Assembly (NCBI GenBank): GCA_945827465.1
Contig: CALZOH010000098.1
Span: forward strand, 1 to 11,610
DNA from: an uncultured Prevotellaceae bacterium
GTDB taxonomy: Bacteria; Bacteroidota; Bacteroidia; Bacteroidales; Bacteroidaceae
Reading direction: 5' to 3'
Length of the DNA stretch: 11,610 nt
Shown piece by piece: positions 1 through 6,972 of this stretch. A program made the translations under genes and the position numbers. The notes beneath the pieces were generated by a model, which had not been told where the DNA came from, made no database searches, and worked only from the letters and a program-made list of their open reading frames with translations. Within the stretch, counting starts at the first letter, position 1. Every line of letters begins with the position of its first letter.

Positions 1-57
1 GCCGCACGCCGGGAGTATGCTTTTGCAAGTTTACAAAACCTTGCCGCACGCCGGGAG
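1..57. repeat. Two copies of a 15-bp GC-rich direct repeat
   Basis: GCCGCACGCCGGGAG occurs at 1-15 and again, identically, at 43-57, a period of 42 bp. Both copies are followed within 1-3 bases by ATGCTT, so the similarity extends a little beyond the core. The core is far richer in G+C than the sequence around it. Because the first copy starts at base 1, further copies may lie outside the window. Two copies are not enough to call a CRISPR array, and no function is assigned. Confidence 0.6.
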
Positions 58-110
58 AGAATGCTTCCGTATTTCCATGTCCGAGGCTGATGCGCGCCTT
101 GACGAGTAAA

Positions 111-156
111 CGAAAACGGGATACAAACGCCTTGTGAGGGCCGAATGTATCCCGTT
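111..156 (-). terminator. Intrinsic terminator of the beta-galactosidase/barstar operon
   Basis: A perfect 11-bp inverted repeat pairs AACGGGATACA (115-125) with TGTATCCCGTT (146-156) across a 20-base loop. Read on the minus strand, the second arm runs directly into TTTTCGTTT, the U-tract expected of a Rho-independent terminator. It lies about 25 bases beyond the stop codon of the barstar-like gene. There is no T-run on the plus-strand side, so it should act mainly on minus-strand transcripts. Confidence 0.75.
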
Positions 157-178
157 GTATCGGAATGGAGGATGAGGT

Positions 179-550
179 TTATTCTAATCCTCGCAGTGCT
201 GCTTGAACATTTGGATGGGCATCTTCGGGGAAAATCACGGTGAGATGATGCTCATCATCGTTTTCCCAGGCGTCTACCGCATACGAAAGAATGCTGATAT
301 AGGTCTGCCAAGCCACCGGATGCAGTTGGGGCACGTCGGTATGGACGATGACCACTTCTTTTTCGGCAATCCAAGAGAGATCGCGCAGTTGGTCATCGAT
401 TCCGTTCCATCCGCCACCGGCATTTTCGGGGAAGTGCAAGGCTTCTGACAAGCGGCAGAATAGATCCATCTCGTCGCTGATGTCACCCACGCGGGCCATA
501 AAGGCTCCCACGGCTTGATATTTGTCCGGGTCTCTGGAAAAATTGATCAT
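179..550 (-). CDS. Barstar-family protein
   Basis: This 123-residue, acidic, probably cytoplasmic protein resembles the barstar (barnase inhibitor) family. The diagnostic part is residues 30-60: a helix (LFCRLSEALHFP), then GGGWNGIDDQLRDLSW, matching the barstar helix-loop-helix in which an aspartate contacts the ribonuclease active site; D53 falls at that place. The pattern continues with a beta strand (EVVIVHTDVP), an alpha-helical stretch and a final strand (LTVIFPED), as in barstar. Length is slightly above the roughly 90 residues of classical barstar. It starts 12 bp after the stop codon of the beta-galactosidase gene and ends before a shared terminator, so the two are probably co-transcribed. 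No barnase-like ribonuclease is visible nearby, so the target, if any, is unknown. The family call is good; any role in toxin immunity is inference. Confidence 0.75.
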   Translation of the reverse strand: MINFSRDPDKYQAVGAFMARVGDISDEMDLFCRLSEALHFPENAGGGWNGIDDQLRDLSWIAEKEVVIVHTDVPQLHPVAWQTYISILSYAVDAWENDDEHHLTVIFPEDAHPNVQAALRGLE

Positions 551-562
551 CTGATGCCGTTT

Positions 563-3500
563 TTAGCGAATGGGTGAAATGCAGAACTGCAGGCGGTGGG
601 TCTTTCCACGTTCCATTTCATATTTCGGCATAACGTCAGGACCGCAGCTGGCATTTCCCAGTCCGCGCATGGCAGCGTCGAGGCACAGCACTACGTCTGC
701 ACGACGGATGGAAGGCAGGTCGTGTCCGTAAACCACGTTCCAGAGGTCGCGATCGGTATAGTGAAGAGCACTGAAGTCAAAGAAATCGCCTTCCGAATCA
801 ATGCGAATACCCTTGCCTTGGCTGTTGGTGAGGCTCAACCAGCGTACGTCGCAGCGTTCGCCCATACTGGTGGCGCGTACGTAGCGTTCGGTCATGCCGT
901 CTACCGTATTTTTGTAGAGGCCTACAAATGCGCAGTCCTTGCGGTCAGGATAATTTTCCATCGGACCACGGCCAAACCATTGGATATTTTCAAGCGATGC
1001 GTTGAAGAATCCACGCAGACCGATGCGCGGCAGGCGATAGTCCTTGCTGATGTCGAACTCGGCTTCTACACGAATCTGTCCGTTATCGGGGTTAATGGTG
1101 TAGGCGACGCGATAGGGAACCTCTGTTTGGCCGATTGTCTCGGTCAGGTCGGTGCGTACCACCACTTCTCCGTTGTCAAGTTCGGTATAGATGAAGTTAT
1201 TCAGCCGCGTGGTCGTTTCCTGATAATTTCTGCGGTCGTTGTTGATAGAACGATAATAGTTATATTTCAGTCCCTCGCGTCCTGAGAGCATGTCTTGACC
1301 GTTGTAAGAGAGCTTGACGAGCTGTCCCGTGCTGCGGTCGAAGCAAACCACCGTTGCCGGTGTGCGCAAGAAGAGGTTATTGCCGTTGTCCTCCACAATG
1401 TAGAAGCGCTGGGTACACTTTGCGCTGTTCTGCGACGGCTTGCGCTCAAAGGTTTTACCGTCGTAGGGCAGCTGATCCGAGGCTACCACGTGGCCGCTGT
1501 CGGCCCATGAAGTGCCCTTTTTCAGTGAAACTTCCACGTTCAAGAAATATTCACCTTCGCCTGTGCGAGCGGCAGCGTAGTCGGGAATCTGTATGGTGGT
1601 CTTACTGCCGGCTTCGCAGGCAGGCAAGTCCATTTTGCCCTCCTTCACCGTCTTGCCGTCCTTCTGGATGAAGTAGCGCAGTTGGAAGAGGTTCAGGTTC
1701 AGGAATCCGTATTCATTGCTGATTTCAACGCGACCGTCGAGCAGTGAGCGGAACTTCAGGTACTGGTAGATATGTTTCACTTGGAGCAATTTGGGCGTAA
1801 CGGCGCGGTCGGGTGTAACGATACCGTTGCAGCAGAAGTCGTACGAGTTCGGTTGGTCGCCAAAAGAACCTCCAAAGAAGTAATGATCTTCCGGTTGTCC
1901 CTTCATCACCAATGCCTGGTCAACCCAGTCCCAAATGCAACCTCCAATCATCTTGCGCGATGACTCGATCAAGTCCCAATACTCCTTCATATTGCCCATG
2001 GCATTACCCATGGCATGCTCATACTCGCAAAGGAAGTAGGGGCGATTGTCGGAGTTCTTCTCAATGCTCTCCATGTGGGGCACGCTCGGGTACATCTCTG
2101 AATAGATGTCGGCCACAGAGTTCATGCCTTCATAATGGATGAAGCGGTCGTCGAGTTCGCGAATGGCCTTATACGAAGCCTTGAAGTTGTCGCCACCGCC
2201 GCATTCGTTACCCATGGACCAGAAGATGACGCTGGGATGGTTCTTGTCGCGCTCCACCATGCGCACCTGGCGCATGCAGTAGGCTGCCGTCCAGTCCGGA
2301 TTGTTCGACAGCGAATGGTTGGCGTGGCATTCCACGTTGGCTTCGTCCATCACGTAGATGCCGTAATAGTCAAACATGGCATACATGCGTGGGTCGTTGG
2401 GGTAGTGGCTGGTGCGGATGGCGTTCAGGTTATATTGCTTAAACAGCAGAACATCCTGCAACATCGATTCGATGGGTACGGCCTTGCCATAGGTGGGGTG
2501 AATATCGTGTCGGTCGGTACCTTTAAAGAATACAGCGCGGTTGTTGATGAGAATCTTGGAATTCTTCATCTCGATCTTGCGGAATCCGTAGCGCTGAGTG
2601 GTTGCCTCCAATACGTTCCCCCGGGCGTCGAGCACTTCAAAGTCCACGTTATAGAGGTTCGGAGTTTCGCAAGTCCACAATTCGGGTTGCGAAACAGATG
2701 CTGTGAGATTGATCATGCCGTCTTTGCCCTTGGCTATGGCTGGCAGGTCAGACTTCAGCGAAGCTTTTTCGCGGCCGGCATCGTCCTTGAGTGTGACGCG
2801 AAGTTGTGCACCCTTGGTAGCGCCGCCGTAATTGTGGATTTTAGCGCAGATGTCAAGCGTAGCCTGTTGCAGATCGTCGGAAAGATGGTTGGTAAGGCGA
2901 ATGTCGCGCAACCGCACCTTCGGTGTGGCAAACAGATAAACGTCGCGATAGATACCGCTCAAACGGAACATATCCTGATCTTCCAAATAGCTGCCGTCGC
3001 ACCATCTGTAAACTTCAACGGCTAATGTGTTGTTGCCCTTCTTTACGTAAGGAGTCAGACGGAACTCGGCATCGGTACACGAGCCTTGGCTATAACCCAC
3101 TTTCTGACCGTTTACCCAAATGTAGAAGGCACTATAGACGCCATTGAAGTGGATGAAAATCTCCTGACCGTTCCATTCCTGAGGAAGTGTGAAATTGCGG
3201 CGGTAAGAACCTACCGGGTTCACTTCTTTTTCGTTGGTATATCCCTTTTGGGGCAGGATGTAAGGCGGGCGATTGGCGTGCGGATAAGTTACGTTGGTGT
3301 AAATGGGCGTGCCGTATCCGTGCATTTCCCAGTTGGACGGTACGGGAATCTCGTCCCACTTGCTGACGTCATAAGAGGGTTTGAAGAAATCTTTGGGGCG
3401 CAGTTCGGGTGCTTTTACCCAATGAAATTTCCACTTGCCATTAAGCATCATCACGCGCGAACTCTTGGTCGGTAACCAGGGCTGACGATAGGTGTCGTCG

Positions 3501-4123
3501 CTTTGGGCTTCTTCTAACGTTGCAAAAGGCAGATAGGTGGCGTGGGCCGGTTCCTTATTGATTTCAAAGACGTGAGGATTTTCCCAGTCGTTATTGGATG
3601 TATAGCCGAGGTTTTGAATCTTCAGTTTGGTCTTCACTAACTTCCACTGCTGATTGGGATCGTCAGGGTTGGGCGCGAACTGTGCCACCTTCATGCCGGC
3701 CTGGGGCGTTTGACTGAAGCCCAGGTTATCGCCGCTGGTTTTACTGGTGAAGGTGTACAGACCGTTCGGCAGGCGGGTCATTACCCATTGTTCGTTGCGA
3801 TGATCCAGGGAGATATCCCACTGCAATACTTCTTTGTGTGAGCCGGCTTCTGCGCCAGAGTTATCCACACTTTTCTGCGTAAGCGGACTGTTGATTGCCC
3901 GGCTTCCGTCGCTGTGCTTTCCGAGTATCCATACCTGTGATAGTGCCTTTTTGTCAGCTCTTTCTACAAACAGACGCGAATTGTTGTTGTCATCGCCGTG
4001 ATTGTCGAGTGCCAGACCGTTGGAAGTGAGAATCTGGAATGGTTCCTTCTCCGATACTTCCTGTCCCCACAGGCAAAGAGGGAGGACAGATAGCAATAAT
4101 ACCTTTAATGCGAATCTTTTCAT
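563..4123 (-). CDS. Exported GH2 beta-galactosidase with N-terminal ricin-like lectin domain
   Basis: Large exported glycoside hydrolase family 2 enzyme (1186 residues), predicted to release terminal beta-galactose from lactose or galactose-bearing glycans. A Sec signal peptide occupies about residues 1-21 (KR, hydrophobic core, WGQ). Residues about 28-165 look like a ricin-type beta-trefoil: QVW, EQW and QQW recur with tryptophans at 65, 113 and 160, about 48 residues apart. From about 180 the LacZ architecture follows: GH2 sugar-binding domain (ENPHVFEINKEPAHA), Ig-like domain, TIM barrel and C-terminal Bgal small-chain domain (WFGRGPMENYPDRK). In the barrel, WSMGNE gives the acid/base Glu640 and FLCEYEHAMGN the nucleophile Glu700, so it should be active. 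The extra N-terminal domain explains the length beyond the usual ~1030 residues. The start is supported by the signal peptide and the upstream TATCTTTG element. Exact glycan specificity cannot be read from sequence, and other GH2 activities remain possible. Confidence 0.92.
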   Translation of the reverse strand: MKRFALKVLLLSVLPLCLWGQEVSEKEPFQILTSNGLALDNHGDDNNNSRLFVERADKKALSQVWILGKHSDGSRAINSPLTQKSVDNSGAEAGSHKEVLQWDISLDHRNEQWVMTRLPNGLYTFTSKTSGDNLGFSQTPQAGMKVAQFAPNPDDPNQQWKLVKTKLKIQNLGYTSNNDWENPHVFEINKEPAHATYLPFATLEEAQSDDTYRQPWLPTKSSRVMMLNGKWKFHWVKAPELRPKDFFKPSYDVSKWDEIPVPSNWEMHGYGTPIYTNVTYPHANRPPYILPQKGYTNEKEVNPVGSYRRNFTLPQEWNGQEIFIHFNGVYSAFYIWVNGQKVGYSQGSCTDAEFRLTPYVKKGNNTLAVEVYRWCDGSYLEDQDMFRLSGIYRDVYLFATPKVRLRDIRLTNHLSDDLQQATLDICAKIHNYGGATKGAQLRVTLKDDAGREKASLKSDLPAIAKGKDGMINLTASVSQPELWTCETPNLYNVDFEVLDARGNVLEATTQRYGFRKIEMKNSKILINNRAVFFKGTDRHDIHPTYGKAVPIESMLQDVLLFKQYNLNAIRTSHYPNDPRMYAMFDYYGIYVMDEANVECHANHSLSNNPDWTAAYCMRQVRMVERDKNHPSVIFWSMGNECGGGDNFKASYKAIRELDDRFIHYEGMNSVADIYSEMYPSVPHMESIEKNSDNRPYFLCEYEHAMGNAMGNMKEYWDLIESSRKMIGGCIWDWVDQALVMKGQPEDHYFFGGSFGDQPNSYDFCCNGIVTPDRAVTPKLLQVKHIYQYLKFRSLLDGRVEISNEYGFLNLNLFQLRYFIQKDGKTVKEGKMDLPACEAGSKTTIQIPDYAAARTGEGEYFLNVEVSLKKGTSWADSGHVVASDQLPYDGKTFERKPSQNSAKCTQRFYIVEDNGNNLFLRTPATVVCFDRSTGQLVKLSYNGQDMLSGREGLKYNYYRSINNDRRNYQETTTRLNNFIYTELDNGEVVVRTDLTETIGQTEVPYRVAYTINPDNGQIRVEAEFDISKDYRLPRIGLRGFFNASLENIQWFGRGPMENYPDRKDCAFVGLYKNTVDGMTERYVRATSMGERCDVRWLSLTNSQGKGIRIDSEGDFFDFSALHYTDRDLWNVVYGHDLPSIRRADVVLCLDAAMRGLGNASCGPDVMPKYEMERGKTHRLQFCISPIR

Positions 4124-4164
4124 TGTTGATCGATGAAGTTAATGGAGTTAATATTCGATGTGGG

Positions 4165-4172
4165 CAAAGATA
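4165..4172 (-). promoter_or_regulatory. Bacteroidota-type -7 promoter element for beta-galactosidase
   Basis: On the minus strand the sequence reads TATCTTTG, a full match to the TAnnTTTG consensus, 41 bases upstream of the ATG at 4123. A convincing TTTG -33 element at the standard spacing is not evident, so the assignment rests on the -7 box and its position. Confidence 0.6.
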
Positions 4173-4249
4173 CAAACATTTGTTCTTTTAACCATTTATT
4201 GGGTTCTTAAAATCAAGAGTGGGGCTGCTTTATAGTGGGTGAGACCAAC

Positions 4250-4284
4250 AAAAAAGACCCGCAACGTTGTGTTGCAGGTCTTTT
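4250..4284 (-). terminator. Intrinsic terminator of the FKBP operon
   Basis: On the minus strand AAAAGACCTGCAAC pairs with GTTGCGGGTCTTTT across a 7-base loop region with a single G-T mismatch, and the second arm continues into an uninterrupted run of six Ts. It lies about 33 bases after the stop codon of the last FKBP gene. An A/T run on the other side also allows weak plus-strand termination, but no plus-strand gene ends here. Confidence 0.88.
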
Positions 4285-4289
4285 CTGAA

Positions 4290-4311
4290 AGCGGGAGAAT
4301 CTTCTTCCGCT
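4290..4311 (-). other. Second hairpin in the FKBP operon 3' untranslated region
   Basis: AGCGGGAGAA (4290-4299) and TTCTTCCGCT (4302-4311) form a 10-bp stem with one G-T type mismatch and a 2-base spacer. It sits between the stop codon at 4317 and the main terminator at 4250-4284. It has no long T-run of its own, so it is more likely a transcript-end stabilising hairpin, or an inverted-repeat site, than a separate terminator. Confidence 0.45.
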
Positions 4312-4316
4312 GTGAA

Positions 4317-5255
4317 TTATTTGGTGGGTTCGGTTGTTTTTTCCGGTACAATCTCCAATAATTCTACTTTAAAAATCAAAGCCGAGAACGGTTTGATTTG
4401 TCCGGCTTCGCGTGCTCCATAGGCGAGTTCTTGCGGAATGTAGATTTCCCAAGTTGAGCCTACCGGCATCTGCTGGATGGCTTCTGACCATCCTTTGATG
4501 ACTTGGTTGCACTTGAACGACATGGGTTGGTTGCGCTTGTAGCTGCTGTCGAAGATGGTGCCATCTATGAGTTTGCCTTCGTAGTTCACCTTGATGGTTT
4601 GTTCGGCAGTGGGCTTAGGTCCTTTTCCTTCAACCAGAACCTTGTATTGCACTCCGCTGGGGAGCGTTTTCACGCCAGATTGCTTGGCATTGTTGGCCAA
4701 CCATTCTTCACCGGCTTTGCGGTTAGCGCCATACTTCTGCTCCATCAATTGATTCTTGTAGTAGGCCATTTGTGCGTTGGCGGCAGTTGTTGCGCTGTCA
4801 ATACTGATGGTTAATCCGTTGCCGGTAATGGCGGCTAAGAATCCTTTTTTGTATTGTTCTACGTCGATGAAGCTCTTGTTGGGCTCACCCGTGATTTGCT
4901 GGTTGATTTGGTCCAGGAAAGGTTTCATGATTTGTTGTCCGATTTGCAGTCCGGCGCTGTATGCTACCAGTTTTTTGCTTTCGGGTGCCTTCATGCTTTC
5001 CTGTAGTCCGCGGATAAAGTCATCCATATTGTTCAGCGTATCTACATTCATTCGCTGAGCCAGGTAATTCTTGAGTCCGCCAATCTGGGCTACGCCCATG
5101 TAAAAACTAAATTCTTCTTTGCTGATGGTGTCGGCCTTCTGCTCGACCGTTTCCGTCTTTTTGGCGGTTTTCTTGTTGTCCGTTTTACGAATTTTAGCCG
5201 ACGCCATAACCATGGCGACGGCTAAAATTGCGCATACAACTATGCGAAGTTTCAT
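4317..5255 (-). CDS. FKBP-type peptidyl-prolyl cis-trans isomerase, soluble periplasmic
   Basis: A 312-residue FkpA/Mip-like prolyl isomerase expected to assist folding of exported proteins. The N-terminus is a Sec signal peptide (KLRIVVCAILAVAMVMASA, cleavage after about residue 20) followed by a Lys/Thr-rich linker. Residues about 45-190 form the helical FKBP_N dimerisation region; the FKBP catalytic fold covers about 198-305. Active-site positions known from FKBP12 are present: NYEG, IFDSS, F in MSFKC, QVIKGW, AYGARE and ALIFKVEL. Its start overlaps the stop of the preceding FKBP gene by one base (TAATG), implying translational coupling. It closely resembles the upstream lipoprotein paralogue in the catalytic part (shared MPVGSTWE, YIPQELAYG and KPFSALIFK), suggesting a recent tandem duplication, but lacks a lipobox cysteine. 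Family is certain; substrates are unknown. Confidence 0.93.
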   Translation of the reverse strand: MKLRIVVCAILAVAMVMASAKIRKTDNKKTAKKTETVEQKADTISKEEFSFYMGVAQIGGLKNYLAQRMNVDTLNNMDDFIRGLQESMKAPESKKLVAYSAGLQIGQQIMKPFLDQINQQITGEPNKSFIDVEQYKKGFLAAITGNGLTISIDSATTAANAQMAYYKNQLMEQKYGANRKAGEEWLANNAKQSGVKTLPSGVQYKVLVEGKGPKPTAEQTIKVNYEGKLIDGTIFDSSYKRNQPMSFKCNQVIKGWSEAIQQMPVGSTWEIYIPQELAYGAREAGQIKPFSALIFKVELLEIVPEKTTEPTK

Positions 5256-6133
5256 TATTCTTCGATTTTAACGAGCTCTAATTTGAAGATCAAAGCAGAG
5301 AAGGGCTTTACCTTGCTGCCTACTTCGCGTGAGCCATAGGCGAGTTCCTGCGGAATATATACTTCCCAAGTTGAGCCTACAGGCATCATGGTGAGGGTTT
5401 CAATCCATCCCGGAATCATTTGGCCTACTACAATCTGTACGGGTTTGCCGTCGTTGTTCTTGTATGAGCTGTCGAAAATGGTGTCATTAACGAGGCGGCC
5501 TTCGTAGTGAACGAGTACTTTAGAGGTATCGGCAGGAATAGGACCGTTACCTTCTTTGATTACTTTGTACTGAAGTCCACTCGGAGTGGTCTTTACGCCA
5601 TCTTTCTTAGCATTTTCAGCCAAGAACTTTTCGCCGGCTTCTTTATTCTCGTTGTAAACCTTGCTGAGAGCCTTGTCGCGCATGTCTTCCATACGTTTTT
5701 GGAACTCCTTTTCAGCTTGTTTCATCGAAATCTTCTCGTCTTTTCCCTTGGTGGCAGCGATGAAGCCCGATAGGAAGTTGCGCAAACTGATTGACTGGGT
5801 GCTGTCTTCGCCAAAAATCTGGTAATTGACGCCTTTCAACATCTGAGAACCGATTTGTTGACCAATCTGAATACCTGCATAGTATGCGGCCTTCTTCTTG
5901 TCGTCGCCTGCTTGTGCAGCTACTACTACACCTTTGAAGAATTCGTCCAGATAAGTGGTATCAATGCCCATGCGCTCTGACAAATACATTTTCAGACCAC
6001 GTGAATTGGCCATACCCAACTCGTAGCTAAGGGTATCTAAGTCTGTTTTCAGACTGGCACTTGGTGCGCTGCCCTTCTGGCAAGAACCAAATGCGATGAT
6101 GGCTGCGGCAGCCATTACTAATAACTTTTTCAT
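5255..6133 (-). CDS. FKBP-type peptidyl-prolyl cis-trans isomerase, lipoprotein
   Basis: A 292-residue FKBP prolyl isomerase predicted to be membrane anchored. The N-terminus MKKLLVMAAAAIIAFGSC ends in a lipobox-like FGSC, so Cys18 should be lipidated; the residues after it (QKGSAPS) lack the acidic stretch associated with surface export in Bacteroidota, which favours the periplasmic face. A helical FKBP_N region spans about 30-180 and the FKBP fold about 188-292, with HYEG, IFDSS, MIPGW, AYGSRE and ALIFKLEL at the active-site positions. The position equivalent to FKBP12 Phe46 lies in VQIVVG and appears not to be phenylalanine. It is the middle gene of three: 45 bp after the cytoplasmic paralogue and overlapping the next by one base. 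Family is certain; anchoring is a good inference from the signal sequence. Confidence 0.93.
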   Translation of the reverse strand: MKKLLVMAAAAIIAFGSCQKGSAPSASLKTDLDTLSYELGMANSRGLKMYLSERMGIDTTYLDEFFKGVVVAAQAGDDKKKAAYYAGIQIGQQIGSQMLKGVNYQIFGEDSTQSISLRNFLSGFIAATKGKDEKISMKQAEKEFQKRMEDMRDKALSKVYNENKEAGEKFLAENAKKDGVKTTPSGLQYKVIKEGNGPIPADTSKVLVHYEGRLVNDTIFDSSYKNNDGKPVQIVVGQMIPGWIETLTMMPVGSTWEVYIPQELAYGSREVGSKVKPFSALIFKLELVKIEE

Positions 6134-6178
6134 CTTACTATTAATGTTGATATTATTTTATTGTTATGTTCGGTTGAA

Positions 6179-6784
6179 TTATAGTACTTCAATGAGTTCT
6201 ACATCGAAAATGAGGGCTGCATAAGGCGGGATGCTGTTTCCTGCTCCGTTTTCGCCATATGCGAGGTTGAATGGGATGAAGAATCTGAATTTGGCACCTT
6301 CGCTCATCAACTGCACGCCTTCGGTCCATCCGGCTATCACGCCGTTGAGTGGGAATACGGCAGGTTCGCCGCGGCGGTAACTGCTGTCAAACACGGTTCC
6401 GTCGATGAGAGTGCCTTCATAATGACACTTTACCTGATCGGTGGCCTTCGGTTTTTTGCCGCTACCTTCCTTTAATACTTTATACTGCAATCCGCTTGGC
6501 AGGGTAATCACGCCTTCGGCCGTCTGATTGGCCTTCAGGAAGTCTTCGCCTTCGGCTTTGACTTTGGCTCCTTTCGCAGCCATCTCGGCGTGTTTGCGTG
6601 TTTCAGCTTCTTGAATAAACTGGTTGACTAATGTCTGAGCTTCTTGTTGATTAATGGCAGGTTGACGTCCATCGATCATGTCTTTAACGGCTTGGGCAAA
6701 ATCTTCTGCCACCAGTTGGCTTGCGCCTAAGTCGCGAAGTTGCGTGCCGATTCCAATGCCTAAGGCATAGCTTAATTTGTCCAT
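6179..6784 (-). CDS. FKBP-type peptidyl-prolyl cis-trans isomerase, probably cytoplasmic
   Basis: A 201-residue FklB/Mip-like isomerase without a signal peptide: it begins MDKLSYALGIGIGTQLRDLG, directly with the FKBP_N dimerisation helix region. The catalytic fold covers residues about 95-201 and keeps the FKBP12-type pocket: Tyr122 (HYEG), Phe132-Asp133 (VFDSS), Trp153 (GVIAGW), Tyr176 (AYGENG) and Phe193 (LIFDVEL); the IPP motif before the last strand is also intact. It is first in a three-gene operon whose other members are exported. No in-frame start codon that would add a signal peptide lies between the -7 promoter element (6815-6822) and this ATG, which supports the start and the cytoplasmic prediction. 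Confidence 0.92.
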   Translation of the reverse strand: MDKLSYALGIGIGTQLRDLGASQLVAEDFAQAVKDMIDGRQPAINQQEAQTLVNQFIQEAETRKHAEMAAKGAKVKAEGEDFLKANQTAEGVITLPSGLQYKVLKEGSGKKPKATDQVKCHYEGTLIDGTVFDSSYRRGEPAVFPLNGVIAGWTEGVQLMSEGAKFRFFIPFNLAYGENGAGNSIPPYAALIFDVELIEVL

Positions 6785-6814
6785 AAGAGGGGATTCCTTA
6801 ATTATTTAGCGGCG

Positions 6815-6822
6815 CAAAAGTA
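6815..6822 (-). promoter_or_regulatory. Bacteroidota-type -7 promoter element for the FKBP operon
   Basis: The minus strand reads TACTTTTG (TAnnTTTG consensus), 30 bases upstream of the first FKBP start codon. It faces away from the sirtuin promoter at 6951-6958, so the 188-bp gap between the two genes holds a divergent promoter pair. Confidence 0.62.
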
Positions 6823-6950
6823 CTACTTTTTTTCTATAGTCGCTCTGCCATGGCGTGAATAATTGTTAGATTCTTGCTTTTGGTGCATTTCAAAAGCCTT
6901 GAACCCGTGAATTTTGCCTTTTGGTTTCGTCGCTTTTTGCGCGAAAACAC

Positions 6951-6958
6951 TACTTTTG
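6951..6958 (+). promoter_or_regulatory. Bacteroidota-type -7 promoter element for the sirtuin gene
   Basis: TACTTTTG matches TAnnTTTG and lies 14 bases upstream of the ATG at 6973, implying a very short leader. It falls inside the upstream in-frame extension of the reading frame, which argues that translation begins at 6973 rather than at the ATG at 6874. A TTTC at 6925-6928 is the nearest -33 candidate, at a slightly long spacing. Confidence 0.6.
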
Positions 6959-6972
6959 CATCAAAACCAACA

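Noticed and set aside
1..57. CRISPR array
   Set aside because: Only two repeat copies of 15 bp with one 27-bp gap; repeats are shorter than usual and no cas gene is visible.
2135..3025. A 296-codon open frame on the plus strand opposite the beta-galactosidase gene, and a 229-codon one at 596-1285
   Set aside because: Both lie wholly inside the well-supported GH2 gene on the other strand, have no recognisable domain, and follow from codon bias of that gene.
179..4123. A toxin-immunity or defence island built around the barstar-like gene
   Set aside because: No toxin, nuclease or secretion gene is present; the neighbour is an ordinary glycosidase, so a defence system is not supported.
6874..6972. 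N-terminal extension of the sirtuin from the ATG at 6874
   Set aside because: The extra residues do not resemble sirtuins and the -7 promoter element lies inside them; the start at 6973 gives the normal family N-terminus.
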